From the NCBI RefSeq assembly GCF_000455825.1, contig NZ_ATAO01000206.1:124001-188000 (forward strand): a stretch of DNA of 64,000 nt. Reading direction: 5' to 3'. The notes beneath the pieces were generated by a model that had not been told where the DNA came from, made no database searches, and saw only the letters and a program-made list of their open reading frames with translations. The translations under genes and the position numbers were made by a program. Position 1 is the first letter of the stretch. Each line of letters opens with the position of its first letter. The stretch is from Microbacterium maritypicum MF109 (GTDB lineage: Bacteria; Actinomycetota; Actinomycetes; Actinomycetales; Microbacteriaceae). This document shows, in pieces, positions 26,791 to 39,388 of the stretch.

Positions 26791-27888
26791 ATGCGGATCC
26801 TTGCGGCTATGAGCGGTGGAGTCGACTCCGCCGTCGCGGCCGCCAGGGCCGTGGAGGCGGGGCACGACGTGGTCGGCGTGCATCTGGCACTGTCCCGTGC
26901 CGGCGGCACCCTGCGCACCGGCAGCCGCGGCTGCTGCACGATCGAGGATGCCCTCGACGCCCGTCGCGCCGCCGACGTGCTCGGCATCCCGTTCTACGTC
27001 TGGGACTTCTCGGAGCGGTTCCGCGACGACGTGATCGCAGATTTCATCTCCGAGTACCAGGCCGGTCGCACCCCCAATCCCTGCATGCGATGCAACGAGA
27101 AGATCAAGTTCGCCGCACTGCTGGAGCGAGCGATCGAGCTCGGGTTCGACGCCGTGTGCACGGGGCACTACGCGACGTTGATCCACGGCGACGGGGGTCT
27201 CGAGCTGCACCGCGCCTCCGACAACGCCAAAGACCAGTCGTACGTCCTGGGCGTCCTCAACGCCGAGCAGCTCGCGCACACCTACTTCCCGCTCGGCACC
27301 ACGCCCTCGAAGGCGATCGTGCGTGCAGAAGCCGAGGCACGCGGTCTGAGCGTCGCGCAGAAACCGGACAGCCACGACATCTGCTTCATCCCCGATGGTG
27401 ACACCCGCGGTTGGCTCGCCGAGAAGGTCGGCACGGCGACCGGCGAGATCGTCGACCGCAGCGGAGAGGTCGTCGGATCCCACGAGGGTGCTCACGCCTT
27501 CACCGTCGGGCAGCGCCGCGGTCTCAAGCTCGGTGTGCCCGCCGCCGACGGCAAGCCGAGGTTCGTCCTCGAAGTGCGCCCGGTCTCCAACACCGTCGTC
27601 GTCGGCCCGAAGGAGGCCCTCGCCATCGCCGAGATCGCGGGGGAGCGGTTCAGCTGGGCGGGCGCTGCACCGACCGAATCGTCCTTCTCCTGCCATGTGC
27701 AGATCCGTGCGCATTCCGAGCCCGTGGCCGCACACGCCGAGGTCTCCGACGGGGGTGTACGCATCACACCGGAGGTTCCCCTCGACGGCGTCGCACCGGG
27801 GCAGACCGCTGTGCTCTACGTCGGAACGCGCGTGCTCGGACAGTTCACGATCGATACGACGGTCTCGGCGGTTCCCGTCGGCGCGTAG
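26791..27888 (+). CDS. mnmA: tRNA-specific 2-thiouridylase
   Basis: ATP-dependent enzyme that thiolates U34 of tRNAs for Lys, Glu and Gln. The PP-loop [14 protein letters not shown] is at residues 5-18, the two catalytic cysteines are Cys98 (NPCMRCNEK) and Cys198 ([10 protein letters not shown]), and TGHYA and KDQSYVL are conserved. The 365-aa length is normal. The preceding cysteine desulfurase is the likely sulfur donor. Confidence 0.95.
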   Translation: MRILAAMSGGVDSAVAAARAVEAGHDVVGVHLALSRAGGTLRTGSRGCCTIEDALDARRAADVLGIPFYVWDFSERFRDDVIADFISEYQAGRTPNPCMRCNEKIKFAALLERAIELGFDAVCTGHYATLIHGDGGLELHRASDNAKDQSYVLGVLNAEQLAHTYFPLGTTPSKAIVRAEAEARGLSVAQKPDSHDICFIPDGDTRGWLAEKVGTATGEIVDRSGEVVGSHEGAHAFTVGQRRGLKLGVPAADGKPRFVLEVRPVSNTVVVGPKEALAIAEIAGERFSWAGAAPTESSFSCHVQIRAHSEPVAAHAEVSDGGVRITPEVPLDGVAPGQTAVLYVGTRVLGQFTIDTTVSAVPVGA

Positions 27889-27914
27889 ACGTTTCCGGTG
27901 TCGGTACCCGCTCG

Positions 27915-30724
<2,810 letters not shown>

Positions 30725-30747
30725 TCCGTTCCGCGCGCGAGTGGTGG

Positions 30748-32586
30748 TCAGCTTTTGTGACGCGGCTTGCGGTACGGCTTCTCGTCACGCGTGTCGCGCG
30801 CCGGCCGATCATCGCGGTCCCGACGCTCGAAACGGTCACCCCGACCGCCGGCCTCCCGAGGGCCACCGGTGCGGCGTGCGCCCCCGGGACCGCGGTCGGG
30901 CTTGATCTCGATCAGGCGTCCCGAGATGCGCGTGTCGCGCAGCTTCTCGAGGACAGACGGATCCAGGTTCGATGGCAGCTCGACCGTCGAGAAGTCCGGA
31001 CGGATGTTGATCGCACCGAAGTCGTCGCGTCCCAGACCGCCCTCGTTGGCGAGGGCCCCGACGATCTGGCGGGGTTCGACACGGTGACGTCGTCCGACCT
31101 CGATGCGGTAGGCGGTGTAGTCGCCACGCCCGCGTCGTTCCGTACGCGGCTCACGAGCATCGCGCCCCGTGCGCTCGCGCGGGGGACGGTTGTCTGCTTC
31201 GACCGCCTTGGTGAGCGGATCGTTGGCGGGGTCGAGCAGCAGCGGCTTGTCACCCTGCGCCACGACAGCCAGAGCGGCGGCCACATCACCCTCAGGGACA
31301 TCATGGTGACGCACGTAGTGCGCCACGATGTCGCGGAACGCCTCGATGCGCCCGGTCTCCGACAGCGCCGTGGTGATCGCGTCGTCGAAGCGGTTCAGAC
31401 GTGTGGTGTTCACGTCTTCCGTGCTCGGGAGCTGCATCTGGGCCGGCTGCTGACGCGTCGCCTTCTCGATGTGCTTCAGGAGGTAGCGCTCGCGCGGGGT
31501 GATGAAGCTGATCGCGTCGCCCGATCGTCCGGCGCGGCCCGTGCGACCGATTCGGTGCACATAGGACTCGGTGTCGGTGGGGATGTCGAAGTTGACGACG
31601 TGGCTGATGCGCTCGACGTCGAGTCCTCGCGCGGCCACATCGGTCGCGACCAGGATGTCGAGCTTGCCGTCCTTGAGTTGGTTCACGCTGCGTTCACGCT
31701 GCACCTGAGGCACGTCGCCGTTGATGGCTGCGGCCGAGTAGCCACGGGCGCGCAGCTTCTCCGCCAGGGTCTCGGTCTCGTTCTTCGTACGGACGAAGAC
31801 GATCATTCCGTCGAAGTTCTCGACCTCGAGGATCCGGGTGAGCGCATCGACCTTCTGCGCGTACGACACGACGAGGTAGCGCTGCGTGATGTTGGTGCCG
31901 GTCGCGGTCTTCGACTTGATGCTGATCTCTTCGGGGTCTCGCAGGTACTTCTGGGCGAGACGGCGGATCTGCGGCGGCATCGTCGCGGAGAACAGCGCGA
32001 CCTGCTTCTCCTCGGGGGTCTGCGCGAGGATCTGCTCCACGTCTTCGGCGAAGCCCATCTTCAGCATCTCGTCGGCCTCGTCGAGCACGAGGTACTGCAG
32101 CTGAGACAGGTCGAGCGTGCCCTTGGCGAGGTGGTCCATGATGCGGCCTGGCGTGCCGACGATCACGTGGACGCCGCGGCGCAGAGCCGACAGCTGCACG
32201 CCGTAGCCCTGCCCGCCGTAGACGGGGAGCACGTGCACGCCCTTCATCTTGGAGGCGTACGACTCGAACGCCTCGCAGACCTGGAGCGCGAGCTCACGGG
32301 TGGGTGCGAGCACGAGGGCCTGCGGGGTCTTCTGGGAGACATCGAGGCGTTCGAGAACGGGGAGGGCGAAGGCCGCGGTCTTCCCGGTACCGGTCTGCGC
32401 CATGCCGACGACATCGCGCCCAGCCAGGAGCGTCGGGATGGTGGCCGCCTGGATGGGCGACGGCGTCTCATAGCCGAGGTCTTTGATGGCTTTGAGGACG
32501 GGCCCGGTGATGCCGAGCTCCTCGAATCCAGGGGTCGCGGGAGATTCGTCGGGGGCGTCGGTCAGCACTGCATCTTCAGGGGTCAC
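30748..32586 (-). CDS. DEAD-box ATP-dependent RNA helicase
   Basis: RNA helicase of the DeaD/CsdA type, probably for ribosome assembly and mRNA turnover at low temperature. In 612 aa: Q motif (GFEELGITGPVLKAIKDLGY), Walker A AQTGTGKT near 62, PTRELALQV, DEAD near 170, SATMP near 198 and HRIGRTGRAGR near 348, then a DbpA-like RNA-binding domain (about 480-555) and a basic Arg/Gly/Asp-rich tail. The start is a GTG, supported by TACCCT 6 nt upstream. Confidence 0.94.
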   Translation of the reverse strand: MTPEDAVLTDAPDESPATPGFEELGITGPVLKAIKDLGYETPSPIQAATIPTLLAGRDVVGMAQTGTGKTAAFALPVLERLDVSQKTPQALVLAPTRELALQVCEAFESYASKMKGVHVLPVYGGQGYGVQLSALRRGVHVIVGTPGRIMDHLAKGTLDLSQLQYLVLDEADEMLKMGFAEDVEQILAQTPEEKQVALFSATMPPQIRRLAQKYLRDPEEISIKSKTATGTNITQRYLVVSYAQKVDALTRILEVENFDGMIVFVRTKNETETLAEKLRARGYSAAAINGDVPQVQRERSVNQLKDGKLDILVATDVAARGLDVERISHVVNFDIPTDTESYVHRIGRTGRAGRSGDAISFITPRERYLLKHIEKATRQQPAQMQLPSTEDVNTTRLNRFDDAITTALSETGRIEAFRDIVAHYVRHHDVPEGDVAAALAVVAQGDKPLLLDPANDPLTKAVEADNRPPRERTGRDAREPRTERRGRGDYTAYRIEVGRRHRVEPRQIVGALANEGGLGRDDFGAINIRPDFSTVELPSNLDPSVLEKLRDTRISGRLIEIKPDRGPGGARRTGGPREAGGRGDRFERRDRDDRPARDTRDEKPYRKPRHKS

Positions 32587-32592
32587 TTCCCA

Positions 32593-32598
32593 AGGGTA
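32593..32598 (-). promoter_or_regulatory. -10 element of the DEAD-box helicase gene (leaderless)
   Basis: TACCCT on the minus strand ends 6 nt before the GTG start. Confidence 0.5.
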
Positions 32599-32633
32599 GC
32601 GCGCTGCGGCGTCCGCCGCCTGTGAGGGCGTCC

Positions 32634-34334
32634 TCAGGCGCCGGTGTTCAGCGCCACGAGCTTCTCCTTGACCTGGCGCCGGAGCACCTTACCGATCAGC
32701 GACTTCGGGAGTTCGTCCACCACGAAGATGCGGCGGGGGACCTTGTAGGGGGTGAGGATGCTGCGCGCGAACTCGCGAACGGCCTCGACGTCCACGTCGG
32801 TTCCCTGATCGATGACGATCGCGGCGACGACCTCTTCACCGGAGTGCTCGCTCGGCAGACCGATGACCGCGGCATCCGCGACCTGCGGGTGCTGGCGCAG
32901 GGCGTTCTCCACTTCGGTGGGTGCGACGTTGAAGCCGCCCGTGATGATGAGCTCCTTGATGCGATCGACGATGCGAACGAAGCCGGCCTCGTCGATCGTG
33001 ACGATGTCGCCGGTACGGTACCAGCCGTCGACGAAGACCGCCTCCGTCTCCTCCGGCTTGCCGTAGTACCCCGAGAACACCTGCGGCCCGCGCACGACGA
33101 GCTCCCCGGCAGAGCCCGACGGCATATCCTCACCAGGGTTCTCCGGATCCACCACGCGGCATTCGGTTCCGGGCAGGGGAAGCCCGACGGTTCCGGGAAC
33201 GCGGTTGTCCGCCACCGGGTTCGCCATCAGGACAGGGGAGCACTCGCTCAGCCCGTAGCCTTCGACGAGATATCCGTGGGTGGCCTCCTCGAAGGGGACG
33301 ACCAGTTCATGTGGCAGCGCCATCGCGCCGGAGATCGCGACCTCGATGCCCTCGAGCGACACGCCCTTCGCCTCGGCCGCGGCGAGAAGGCGGTCGGCTA
33401 TGGGCGGTACCAGCGGCAGGAACGTGGCGGGGTGCTTCTTGACGACATCGAGCACGAGGTCCGGATCGAACTTGGGGAAGAGCACGAGTCGAGCCCCCAT
33501 CGACATCGCGAACGTCAGACAGAGCGTGAGTCCGTAAGCGTGGAACATAGGAAGGACCGCGTACACGACGCAACCGTTGCCGCGTCGGATCGACGGCACC
33601 CAGGCCTGCGACTGGGCGGCGTTCGCCAGCAGGTTGCGGTGTGTGAGCGCCGCCCCCTTCGGCGTTCCGGTCGTTCCGGAGGTGTATTGGATGATCGCCA
33701 GATCGTCGGTTCCCGGCTTCGGGTGCGTCTCCGGCAGAGGGTCGGAAGCGACCAGCGAGTCCCAGACGACCGTGCCGCGCACCTTGGCCGTGAGGGCCGC
33801 GCGGGAGTCGCGAGCCTTCGCGACGGGGAGACGTAGGGCGAAGCGCGTGAGGAACGGCATGGCGCGCGTCACGTCGACGGAGATGAGGTTCGTCACGGCG
33901 AGGTCCACCGGGAACTCCTGCACCGTGGAGACGACCTTGTTCCACACGATCGCGTGTTTCGCTCCATGGTCCTCGAACTGCTTGCGCAGCTCACGAGGCG
34001 TGTAGAGCGGGTTGTGCTCGACGACGACGGCGCCGAGTCGCAGCACCGCGTAGAAGGCCACGATGTGCTGCGGGCAGTTCGGCAGCACGATGGCCACAGG
34101 GTCGCCGGCGCGGACGCCGAGATCCCGCAGCCCCGTCGCCGCGCGGTCGATCGCTGATTGCAGCTGTGCGTATGTCGTCTCACGCCCGAAGAACTGCAGC
34201 GCGGGGGCATCGGGGTAGTCCCGCGCCGACGCGGCGACGATGTCGACGAGTGATCCGTCGACCGGGGCGAGGTCTTCCGGGACGCCTGCGGCGTAGCTGG
34301 CGACCCACGGGCGAGGGGGCTGGAACGTGCTCAC
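32634..34334 (-). CDS. Long-chain fatty acid-CoA ligase (AMP-dependent synthetase)
   Basis: Activates fatty acids to acyl-CoA through an acyl-adenylate. In 566 aa: the phosphate loop YTSGTTGTPKG near 220, GYGLSECSPV near 360, GWYRTGDIV near 437, the hinge DRIKELIITGGFNV, and the catalytic lysine in LIGKVLRR near 553. The GTG at 34334 is chosen because TATGCT lies 6 nt upstream and VSTFQPPRPWVASY is a plausible N-terminus; the frame extends to 34388. It is divergent from gatC and the upstream partner of the helicase gene. Confidence 0.92.
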   Translation of the reverse strand: MSTFQPPRPWVASYAAGVPEDLAPVDGSLVDIVAASARDYPDAPALQFFGRETTYAQLQSAIDRAATGLRDLGVRAGDPVAIVLPNCPQHIVAFYAVLRLGAVVVEHNPLYTPRELRKQFEDHGAKHAIVWNKVVSTVQEFPVDLAVTNLISVDVTRAMPFLTRFALRLPVAKARDSRAALTAKVRGTVVWDSLVASDPLPETHPKPGTDDLAIIQYTSGTTGTPKGAALTHRNLLANAAQSQAWVPSIRRGNGCVVYAVLPMFHAYGLTLCLTFAMSMGARLVLFPKFDPDLVLDVVKKHPATFLPLVPPIADRLLAAAEAKGVSLEGIEVAISGAMALPHELVVPFEEATHGYLVEGYGLSECSPVLMANPVADNRVPGTVGLPLPGTECRVVDPENPGEDMPSGSAGELVVRGPQVFSGYYGKPEETEAVFVDGWYRTGDIVTIDEAGFVRIVDRIKELIITGGFNVAPTEVENALRQHPQVADAAVIGLPSEHSGEEVVAAIVIDQGTDVDVEAVREFARSILTPYKVPRRIFVVDELPKSLIGKVLRRQVKEKLVALNTGA

Positions 34335-34340
34335 CCGCCC

Positions 34341-34346
34341 AGCATA
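34341..34346 (-). promoter_or_regulatory. -10 element of the acyl-CoA ligase gene (leaderless)
   Basis: TATGCT on the minus strand ends 6 nt before the GTG at 34334 and decides between that start and the longer open frame. Confidence 0.52.
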
Positions 34347-34389
34347 TGTCGAGCTGCTCGTGGGGCATGGGAGTTCGGAGCGCGCCAAC

Positions 34390-34395
34390 TAGACT
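34390..34395 (+). promoter_or_regulatory. -10 element of gatCAB (leaderless)
   Basis: TAGACT ends 6 nt before the gatC GTG; the operon would have no 5' leader. Confidence 0.55.
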
Positions 34396-34401
34396 GGGGG
34401 A

Positions 34402-34701
34402 GTGTCTGAAATCACCCCTGAACTCGTGCGCCATCTCGGTGTGCTCGCACGCATCCAGCTGAACGACGACGAGGTGTCGCGGCTCACGGGCCAGCTCGAC
34501 GCCATCGTCGACAACATCGCGAAGGTGTCGGAGGTCGCGACCGCCGACATCGTGGCGACGAGCCACCCGATCCCACTGAGCAATGTGTTCCGTCCCGATG
34601 TGGTCGGCCAGACGCTCACGCACGAGCAGGTGCTCCAGAACGCCCCGGATGCCGCCGACGGCCGCTTCCGCGTGACCGCGATCCTGGGAGAAGAGCAGTG
34701 A
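34402..34701 (+). CDS. gatC: Glu-tRNA(Gln)/Asp-tRNA(Asn) amidotransferase subunit C
   Basis: Small 99-aa subunit that holds GatA and GatB together. The sequence [19 protein letters not shown] and the C-terminal [12 protein letters not shown] are characteristic. GTG start; the stop overlaps the gatA GTG by 4 nt. It is the first gene of gatC-gatA-gatB, needed to make Gln-tRNA in bacteria lacking glutaminyl-tRNA synthetase. Confidence 0.95.
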   Translation: MSEITPELVRHLGVLARIQLNDDEVSRLTGQLDAIVDNIAKVSEVATADIVATSHPIPLSNVFRPDVVGQTLTHEQVLQNAPDAADGRFRVTAILGEEQ

Positions 34702-36215
34702 GCGACATCATCCGACTCGATGCGGCGGATCTGGCAGCGAAGCTGGCCTCTCGCGAGGTCTCCAGCGTCGAGGCGACCCAGGCGCACCTCGATCGCATCG
34801 CCGCCGTGGACGGCGACGTCCACGCCTTCCTCCACATCAACGATGGAGCGCTCGAGGCCGCAGCGGCCATCGACGCCCGTCGCGCTGCCGGCGAGGCCCT
34901 CGGACCGCTCGCCGGCGTTCCTCTCGCGATCAAGGACGTCCTCGTCACGACCGACCAGCCGACCACCAGCGGCTCGCGCATCCTCGAGGGCTATCGCTCT
35001 CCCTACGACGCCACGGTCGTCGCGCGTTCACGCGCCGCGGGACTCGTCCCGCTCGGCAAGACCAACATGGACGAGTTCGCCATGGGGTCCTCCACCGAGC
35101 ACTCCGCATACGGCCCCACGCACAACCCCTGGGACCTCGACCGCATCCCCGGCGGTTCCGGTGGCGGTTCGGCTGCCGCTGTCGCCGCATTCGAGGCACC
35201 GCTCGCTCTCGGCTCCGACACGGGCGGCTCGATCCGTCAGCCCGCGCACGTGACCGGCACGGTCGGCGTCAAGCCGACGTATGGCGGTGTGAGCCGCTAC
35301 GGCGCGATCGCCCTGGCCTCCAGCCTCGACCAGGTCGGCCCCGTCTCGCGGACGGTCCTCGACTCGGGGCTGCTGCATGACGCGATCGGCGGCCACGACC
35401 CGAAGGACTCGACGTCGTTGCGCGACGCGTGGCCCTCGTTCGCCGAGGCGGCTCGCGAGGGTGCGCGCGGAGACGTGCTCAAGGGTCTCAAGGTCGGCGT
35501 GATCCGCGAACTGCCGGACAGCGGCTTCCAGCCCGGCGTCGCCGCATCCTTCCGCAATGCTCTCGCGCTCATGGAGGCTCAGGGCGCGGAGATCGTCGAG
35601 ATCGGTGCTCCCCATTTCGAGTACGGCGTGGCTGCGTACTACCTGATCCTCCCCGCGGAGGCATCGAGCAACCTCGCGAAGTTCGACTCGGTGCGCTTCG
35701 GTCTGCGGGTGACGCCCGACGGAAACCCGACGGTCGAGGACGTCATGTCCGCAACCCGTGACGCCGGCTTCGGTGACGAGGTCAAGCGACGCATCATCCT
35801 CGGCACGTACGCACTGTCGGCCGGTTACTACGACGCCTACTATGGCAGCGCGCAGAAGGTCCGCACACTCATCCAGCAGGACTTCGCCAACGCCTTCGCC
35901 GAGGTCGACGTCATCGCGACGCCGTCGGCGCCCACCACCGCCTTCAAGCTCGGCGAGAAGATCGACGACCCGCTGCAGATGTATCTCAACGACATCACCA
36001 CGATTCCGGTGAACCTCGCCGGCGTTCCCGGCATCTCCGTCCCCAGCGGTCTGGCCGATGACGACGGACTCCCCGTCGGCATCCAGTTCATCGCCCCGGC
36101 ACGGGAGGATGCACGTCTCTACAAGGTCGGCGCCGCGCTCGAGACGCTGCTCGTCGACTCCTGGGGTGCGCCGCTGCTCACCCGCGCACCGCAGCTCGCA
36201 GGAGGGAAGCGCTGA
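34698..36215 (+). CDS. gatA: Glu-tRNA(Gln)/Asp-tRNA(Asn) amidotransferase subunit A
   Basis: Amidase-signature subunit that releases ammonia from glutamine. The Ser-cisSer-Lys triad falls at Lys79 ([10 protein letters not shown]), Ser154 ([10 protein letters not shown]) and Ser178 ([11 protein letters not shown]), the same numbers as in the Staphylococcus enzyme. 505 aa, GTG start overlapping gatC. The stop shares one base with the gatB ATG (TGATG). Confidence 0.96.
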   Translation: MSDIIRLDAADLAAKLASREVSSVEATQAHLDRIAAVDGDVHAFLHINDGALEAAAAIDARRAAGEALGPLAGVPLAIKDVLVTTDQPTTSGSRILEGYRSPYDATVVARSRAAGLVPLGKTNMDEFAMGSSTEHSAYGPTHNPWDLDRIPGGSGGGSAAAVAAFEAPLALGSDTGGSIRQPAHVTGTVGVKPTYGGVSRYGAIALASSLDQVGPVSRTVLDSGLLHDAIGGHDPKDSTSLRDAWPSFAEAAREGARGDVLKGLKVGVIRELPDSGFQPGVAASFRNALALMEAQGAEIVEIGAPHFEYGVAAYYLILPAEASSNLAKFDSVRFGLRVTPDGNPTVEDVMSATRDAGFGDEVKRRIILGTYALSAGYYDAYYGSAQKVRTLIQQDFANAFAEVDVIATPSAPTTAFKLGEKIDDPLQMYLNDITTIPVNLAGVPGISVPSGLADDDGLPVGIQFIAPAREDARLYKVGAALETLLVDSWGAPLLTRAPQLAGGKR

Positions 36216-37729
36216 TGGCCGCCGCCAAGCTCATGGACTTCGACAAGGCGCTCGAGCTGTTCGAGCCGGTCCTCGGATTCGAGGTGCACGTCGAGCTCAA
36301 CACCAACACGAAGATGTTCTCCGATGCGCCGAACCCGGCCAACGAGGCCTTCCACGCCGCTGAGCCGAACACGCTGATCGCGCCCGTCGACCTCGGTCTG
36401 CCGGGGTCGCTTCCGGTCGTGAACGAGACGGCGATCCGTTCGTCGATCAGCCTGGGTCTCGCTCTCGGATGCTCGATCGCGGAATCGAGCCGGTTCGCGC
36501 GGAAGAACTATTTCTACCCGGATCTCGGCAAGAACTACCAGATCTCGCAGTACGACGAGCCGATCGCCTATGACGGTTCGGTCGAGGTCGAGCTCGAGGA
36601 CGGGACACTCATCACGATCCCGATCGAGCGCGCTCACATGGAGGAAGACGCGGGAAAGCTCACCCACATGGGTGGCGCCACCGGCCGCATCCAGGGCGCT
36701 GAGTACTCGCTCGTCGACTACAACCGCGCGGGTGTTCCGCTGGTCGAGATCGTGACGAACATCATCTACGGCACCGAGCACCGCGCACCCGAGGTCGCCA
36801 AGGCCTACGTGCAGGCGATCCGCGACATCGTCCGTGGTCTCGGAATCTCCGAGGCCCGGTTGGAACGCGGAAACCTGCGCTGCGACGCCAACGTCTCTCT
36901 GCGTCGGCGGGGCACCGACAAGCTCGGCACCCGCACCGAGACGAAGAACGTCAACTCCATGCGTTCGGTCGAGCGGGCCGTGAAGTACGAGATCCAGCGC
37001 CAGGCGCAGATCCTCGCCGATGGCGGCACGATCACGCAGGAGACGCGGCACTGGCACGAGGACACCGGTACGACATCGCCGGGTCGTCCGAAGTCGGACG
37101 CCGACGACTACCGCTACTTCCCGGAGCCCGACCTGCTGCCCGTGGAGCCGGCCGCCGAGCTGATCGAGGAGCTGCGCGCGGCTCTTCCCGAGCAGCCTGT
37201 CGCCCGCCGTCGTCGCCTGATGACGGAGTGGGGCTTCACCGACCTGGAGTTCCAGGACGTGCGCAACGGAGGCCTGCTCGAAGTGGTCGAGGCGACCATC
37301 GCCGCCGGTGCGGCACCTGCGTCCGCCCGCAAGTGGTGGACGGGGGAGATCTCCCGTCTCGCGAACGCGCAGGAGAAGGAAGCCACCGAGCTGATCAGCC
37401 CGGAGAACGTCGCCGCACTGCAGCAGCTGGTCGACGCGGGCACGCTCACCGACAAGCTCGCCCGCCAGGTGCTCGAAGGCGTCATCGCGGGGGAAGGCAC
37501 TCCGCAGGAGGTCGTCAACGCCCGTGGCCTCGCCGTGGTGTCGGACGACGGCGCGCTGATCGCTGCGATCGACGAGGCTCTCGCGGCCCAGCCGGATGTG
37601 ATGGCGAAGATCAAGGACGGCAAGGTCCAGGCCGCCGGTGCTGTCATCGGCGCCGTCATGAAGGCCATGAAGGGCCAGGCGGACGCGGCACGCGTGCGTG
37701 AACTCATCCTCGAGCGCGCTGCCCAGTAG
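36215..37729 (+). CDS. gatB: Glu-tRNA(Gln)/Asp-tRNA(Asn) amidotransferase subunit B
   Basis: Phosphorylates and amidates the tRNA-bound Glu/Asp. The 504-aa protein has the signature region [14 protein letters not shown] (in place of the more common GLEIHVQL), [19 protein letters not shown] and [13 protein letters not shown], and a C-terminal YqeY-like tail domain (from about 390). Last gene of gatCAB; a GC-rich hairpin follows. Confidence 0.96.
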   Translation: MAAAKLMDFDKALELFEPVLGFEVHVELNTNTKMFSDAPNPANEAFHAAEPNTLIAPVDLGLPGSLPVVNETAIRSSISLGLALGCSIAESSRFARKNYFYPDLGKNYQISQYDEPIAYDGSVEVELEDGTLITIPIERAHMEEDAGKLTHMGGATGRIQGAEYSLVDYNRAGVPLVEIVTNIIYGTEHRAPEVAKAYVQAIRDIVRGLGISEARLERGNLRCDANVSLRRRGTDKLGTRTETKNVNSMRSVERAVKYEIQRQAQILADGGTITQETRHWHEDTGTTSPGRPKSDADDYRYFPEPDLLPVEPAAELIEELRAALPEQPVARRRRLMTEWGFTDLEFQDVRNGGLLEVVEATIAAGAAPASARKWWTGEISRLANAQEKEATELISPENVAALQQLVDAGTLTDKLARQVLEGVIAGEGTPQEVVNARGLAVVSDDGALIAAIDEALAAQPDVMAKIKDGKVQAAGAVIGAVMKAMKGQADAARVRELILERAAQ

Positions 37730-37736
37730 CGCGTGG

Positions 37737-37764
37737 CCCCGGGCCTCCTGTCGGAGGCCCGGGG
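37737..37764 (+). terminator. GC-rich hairpin after gatCAB
   Basis: A perfect 12-bp stem (37737-37748 with 37753-37764, loop TGTC) starts 8 nt after the gatB stop. It lacks a T tract, so it may attenuate rather than fully terminate. Its right arm directly abuts the dinB -10-like GAGAAT. Confidence 0.55.
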
Positions 37765-37770
37765 GAGAAT
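37765..37770 (+). promoter_or_regulatory. -10-like element of dinB (leaderless)
   Basis: GAGAAT ends 6 nt before the dinB ATG at 37777 and begins on the base after the hairpin, so the -35 region would lie inside the hairpin. Confidence 0.4.
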
Positions 37771-37776
37771 GGTCGT

Positions 37777-39033
37777 ATGGGACACGGTGACGGCACGGGA
37801 CGGATGGTCTCCGCCTCCGACGCCGACGACACCGGGACGCGCATCCTCCACGTCGACATGGACGCGTTCTACGCGGCTGTCGAGGTCCTCGACGATCCCG
37901 CGCTCCGGGGGCTTCCGCTGATCATCGGCGCACCGGACGGCCGCTCGGTCGTCTCGAGTGCCTCTTACGAGGCCCGCCGATACGGCGTACGCGCAGCGAT
38001 GCCGGTATCGCAGGCGCTGCGCCTGTGTCCCTCCGCGCGCATCGTGCCGCCGCACTTCCATCGCTATCAGGAGGTCTCCCGGCAGGTGATGGCGATCTTC
38101 GAATCGTTCACCCCGCTCGTCGAGCCGTTGTCGGTCGACGAGGCGTTCCTCGATGTGCAGGGCGTGCGACGGCTCTGGGGCAGCCCTGCACACATCGCAG
38201 AGCTCATCCGCGGACGTGTGCACGATGAGGTCGGCATCACCTGCAGTGTCGGAGTCGCGGCCACCAAACACGTCGCCAAGATGGCATCGACGATCTCCAA
38301 GCCCAACGGCATGCTCGTCGTCGCCGCAAAGGACACGCTCGAGTTCCTCGCGCCACGTCCGGTCCGCGCGATGTGGGGCGTCGGGCCGAAGGCTGCCGAG
38401 GCGCTGGAGGCACGCGGTATCCGTACCGTGAGAGATGTGCGCGAGGCTCCGCGCGAGATGATCGAGCGTGCGGTCGGCCCCGCCCTGGGCGCGCGCCTCG
38501 CTCAGCTCGCGATGGGTGAGGATGCGCGCGCCGTCGATACGGTGCGCGTGGAGAAGAGCATCGGTCATGAGGAGACCTTCGATACGGACATCCTCGATCG
38601 TCCGTTCCTCCGCGCGGAGCTCCTGCGGCTCGCTGACCGTGTCGCCGCACGTCTCCGCCGCGCCGAGTGGGAGACGTCGACCGTCGCCATCAAGATCCGT
38701 TTCGACGACTTCCGCACCCTGAGTCGCTCTCAGACGCTGAGCGAGCCCACCGCGGTCGGGCAGCGCATCGGCGAGGCTGCGCAGGCTCTGTTCGAGCAGA
38801 TCGACCGACGCGATCCCGTGCGTCTGGTCGGCGTCAGAGCCGAGAACCTGCGTCCGGCCGGCGGCGGCGGTCTCGGGCTGTGGGACGACGACGAGGACTG
38901 GCGCAGAGTCGAGGGGGCAGTCGACGAGGCCATGGCCAGGTTCGGCACAGCGACGATCAGCCGCGCGCGACACATCGGCCGCGGGGACGGTCGCGGTGCC
39001 GCCCAACATCCGAAGGCCCACGGCCTGGATTGA
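37777..39033 (+). CDS. dinB: DNA polymerase IV (Y family)
   Basis: Translesion polymerase. The 418-aa protein carries the Y-family catalytic motifs VDMDAFYAAVE (Asp27 and Asp29) and SVDEAFLDV, plus YEARRYGVRAAMPVSQAL and GVAATKHVAKMAS; a little-finger domain covers about 250-360. No beta-clamp box is obvious at the extreme C-terminus. The ATG at 37777 gives a 21-residue leader before the conserved core; an internal start is possible. Confidence 0.94.
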   Translation: MGHGDGTGRMVSASDADDTGTRILHVDMDAFYAAVEVLDDPALRGLPLIIGAPDGRSVVSSASYEARRYGVRAAMPVSQALRLCPSARIVPPHFHRYQEVSRQVMAIFESFTPLVEPLSVDEAFLDVQGVRRLWGSPAHIAELIRGRVHDEVGITCSVGVAATKHVAKMASTISKPNGMLVVAAKDTLEFLAPRPVRAMWGVGPKAAEALEARGIRTVRDVREAPREMIERAVGPALGARLAQLAMGEDARAVDTVRVEKSIGHEETFDTDILDRPFLRAELLRLADRVAARLRRAEWETSTVAIKIRFDDFRTLSRSQTLSEPTAVGQRIGEAAQALFEQIDRRDPVRLVGVRAENLRPAGGGGLGLWDDDEDWRRVEGAVDEAMARFGTATISRARHIGRGDGRGAAQHPKAHGLD

Positions 39034-39058
39034 TCGCACGCGCGCGCGGTTCCTCGAC

Positions 39059-39064
39059 TAGCGT
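39059..39064 (+). promoter_or_regulatory. -10 element of the GerW-like gene (leaderless)
   Basis: TAGCGT ends 6 nt before the ATG at 39071. Confidence 0.45.
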
Positions 39065-39070
39065 GGGGGT

Positions 39071-39388
39071 ATGCCGAACATTGCACTGGAACTCGGAAAG
39101 CAAGCTGCGTCCTTCGGCGTGAAGAGCGCGTACGGGGAGCCGCAGGATGTCGACGGTGTGAGCATCACTCCGGTGGCATTCACCTACTCGGGCTTCGGCG
39201 GAGGCAGCGGAGACGGTGGCGAGGGTGGTGGCGGTGGCGGTGTCTCCGTCCCGGTCGGGGTCTACGTGCGTCGCGAGGAAGGTCTGCGCTTCGAGCCGAA
39301 CATCGTCACGTTGCTCGTCGTCGCCGTGCCGTTCGTCTGGGTCGCCGGACGGGCGCTCACTCGCATCATCCGTGCCCTCAAGAAGTGA
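39071..39388 (+). CDS. GerW/YtfJ-like glycine-rich membrane-anchored protein
   Basis: A 105-aa protein with the plan of the GerW (YtfJ) family: an N-terminal VKSAYGEP and ITPVAFTYSGFG segment, a glycine-rich centre, SVPVGVYVRREEGLRFEPN, and one C-terminal membrane segment (IVTLLVVAVPFVWVAG) followed by a basic tail. In Bacillus a member acts in spore germination; this lineage is not known to sporulate, so the role is unknown. The next gene starts 17 nt before this stop. Confidence 0.72.
   Translation: MPNIALELGKQAASFGVKSAYGEPQDVDGVSITPVAFTYSGFGGGSGDGGEGGGGGGVSVPVGVYVRREEGLRFEPNIVTLLVVAVPFVWVAGRALTRIIRALKK

Noticed and set aside
30757..32625. 622-codon plus-strand frame opposite the DEAD-box helicase
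   Set aside because: Exact antisense of all helicase motifs; no ribosome-binding site and no family likeness.
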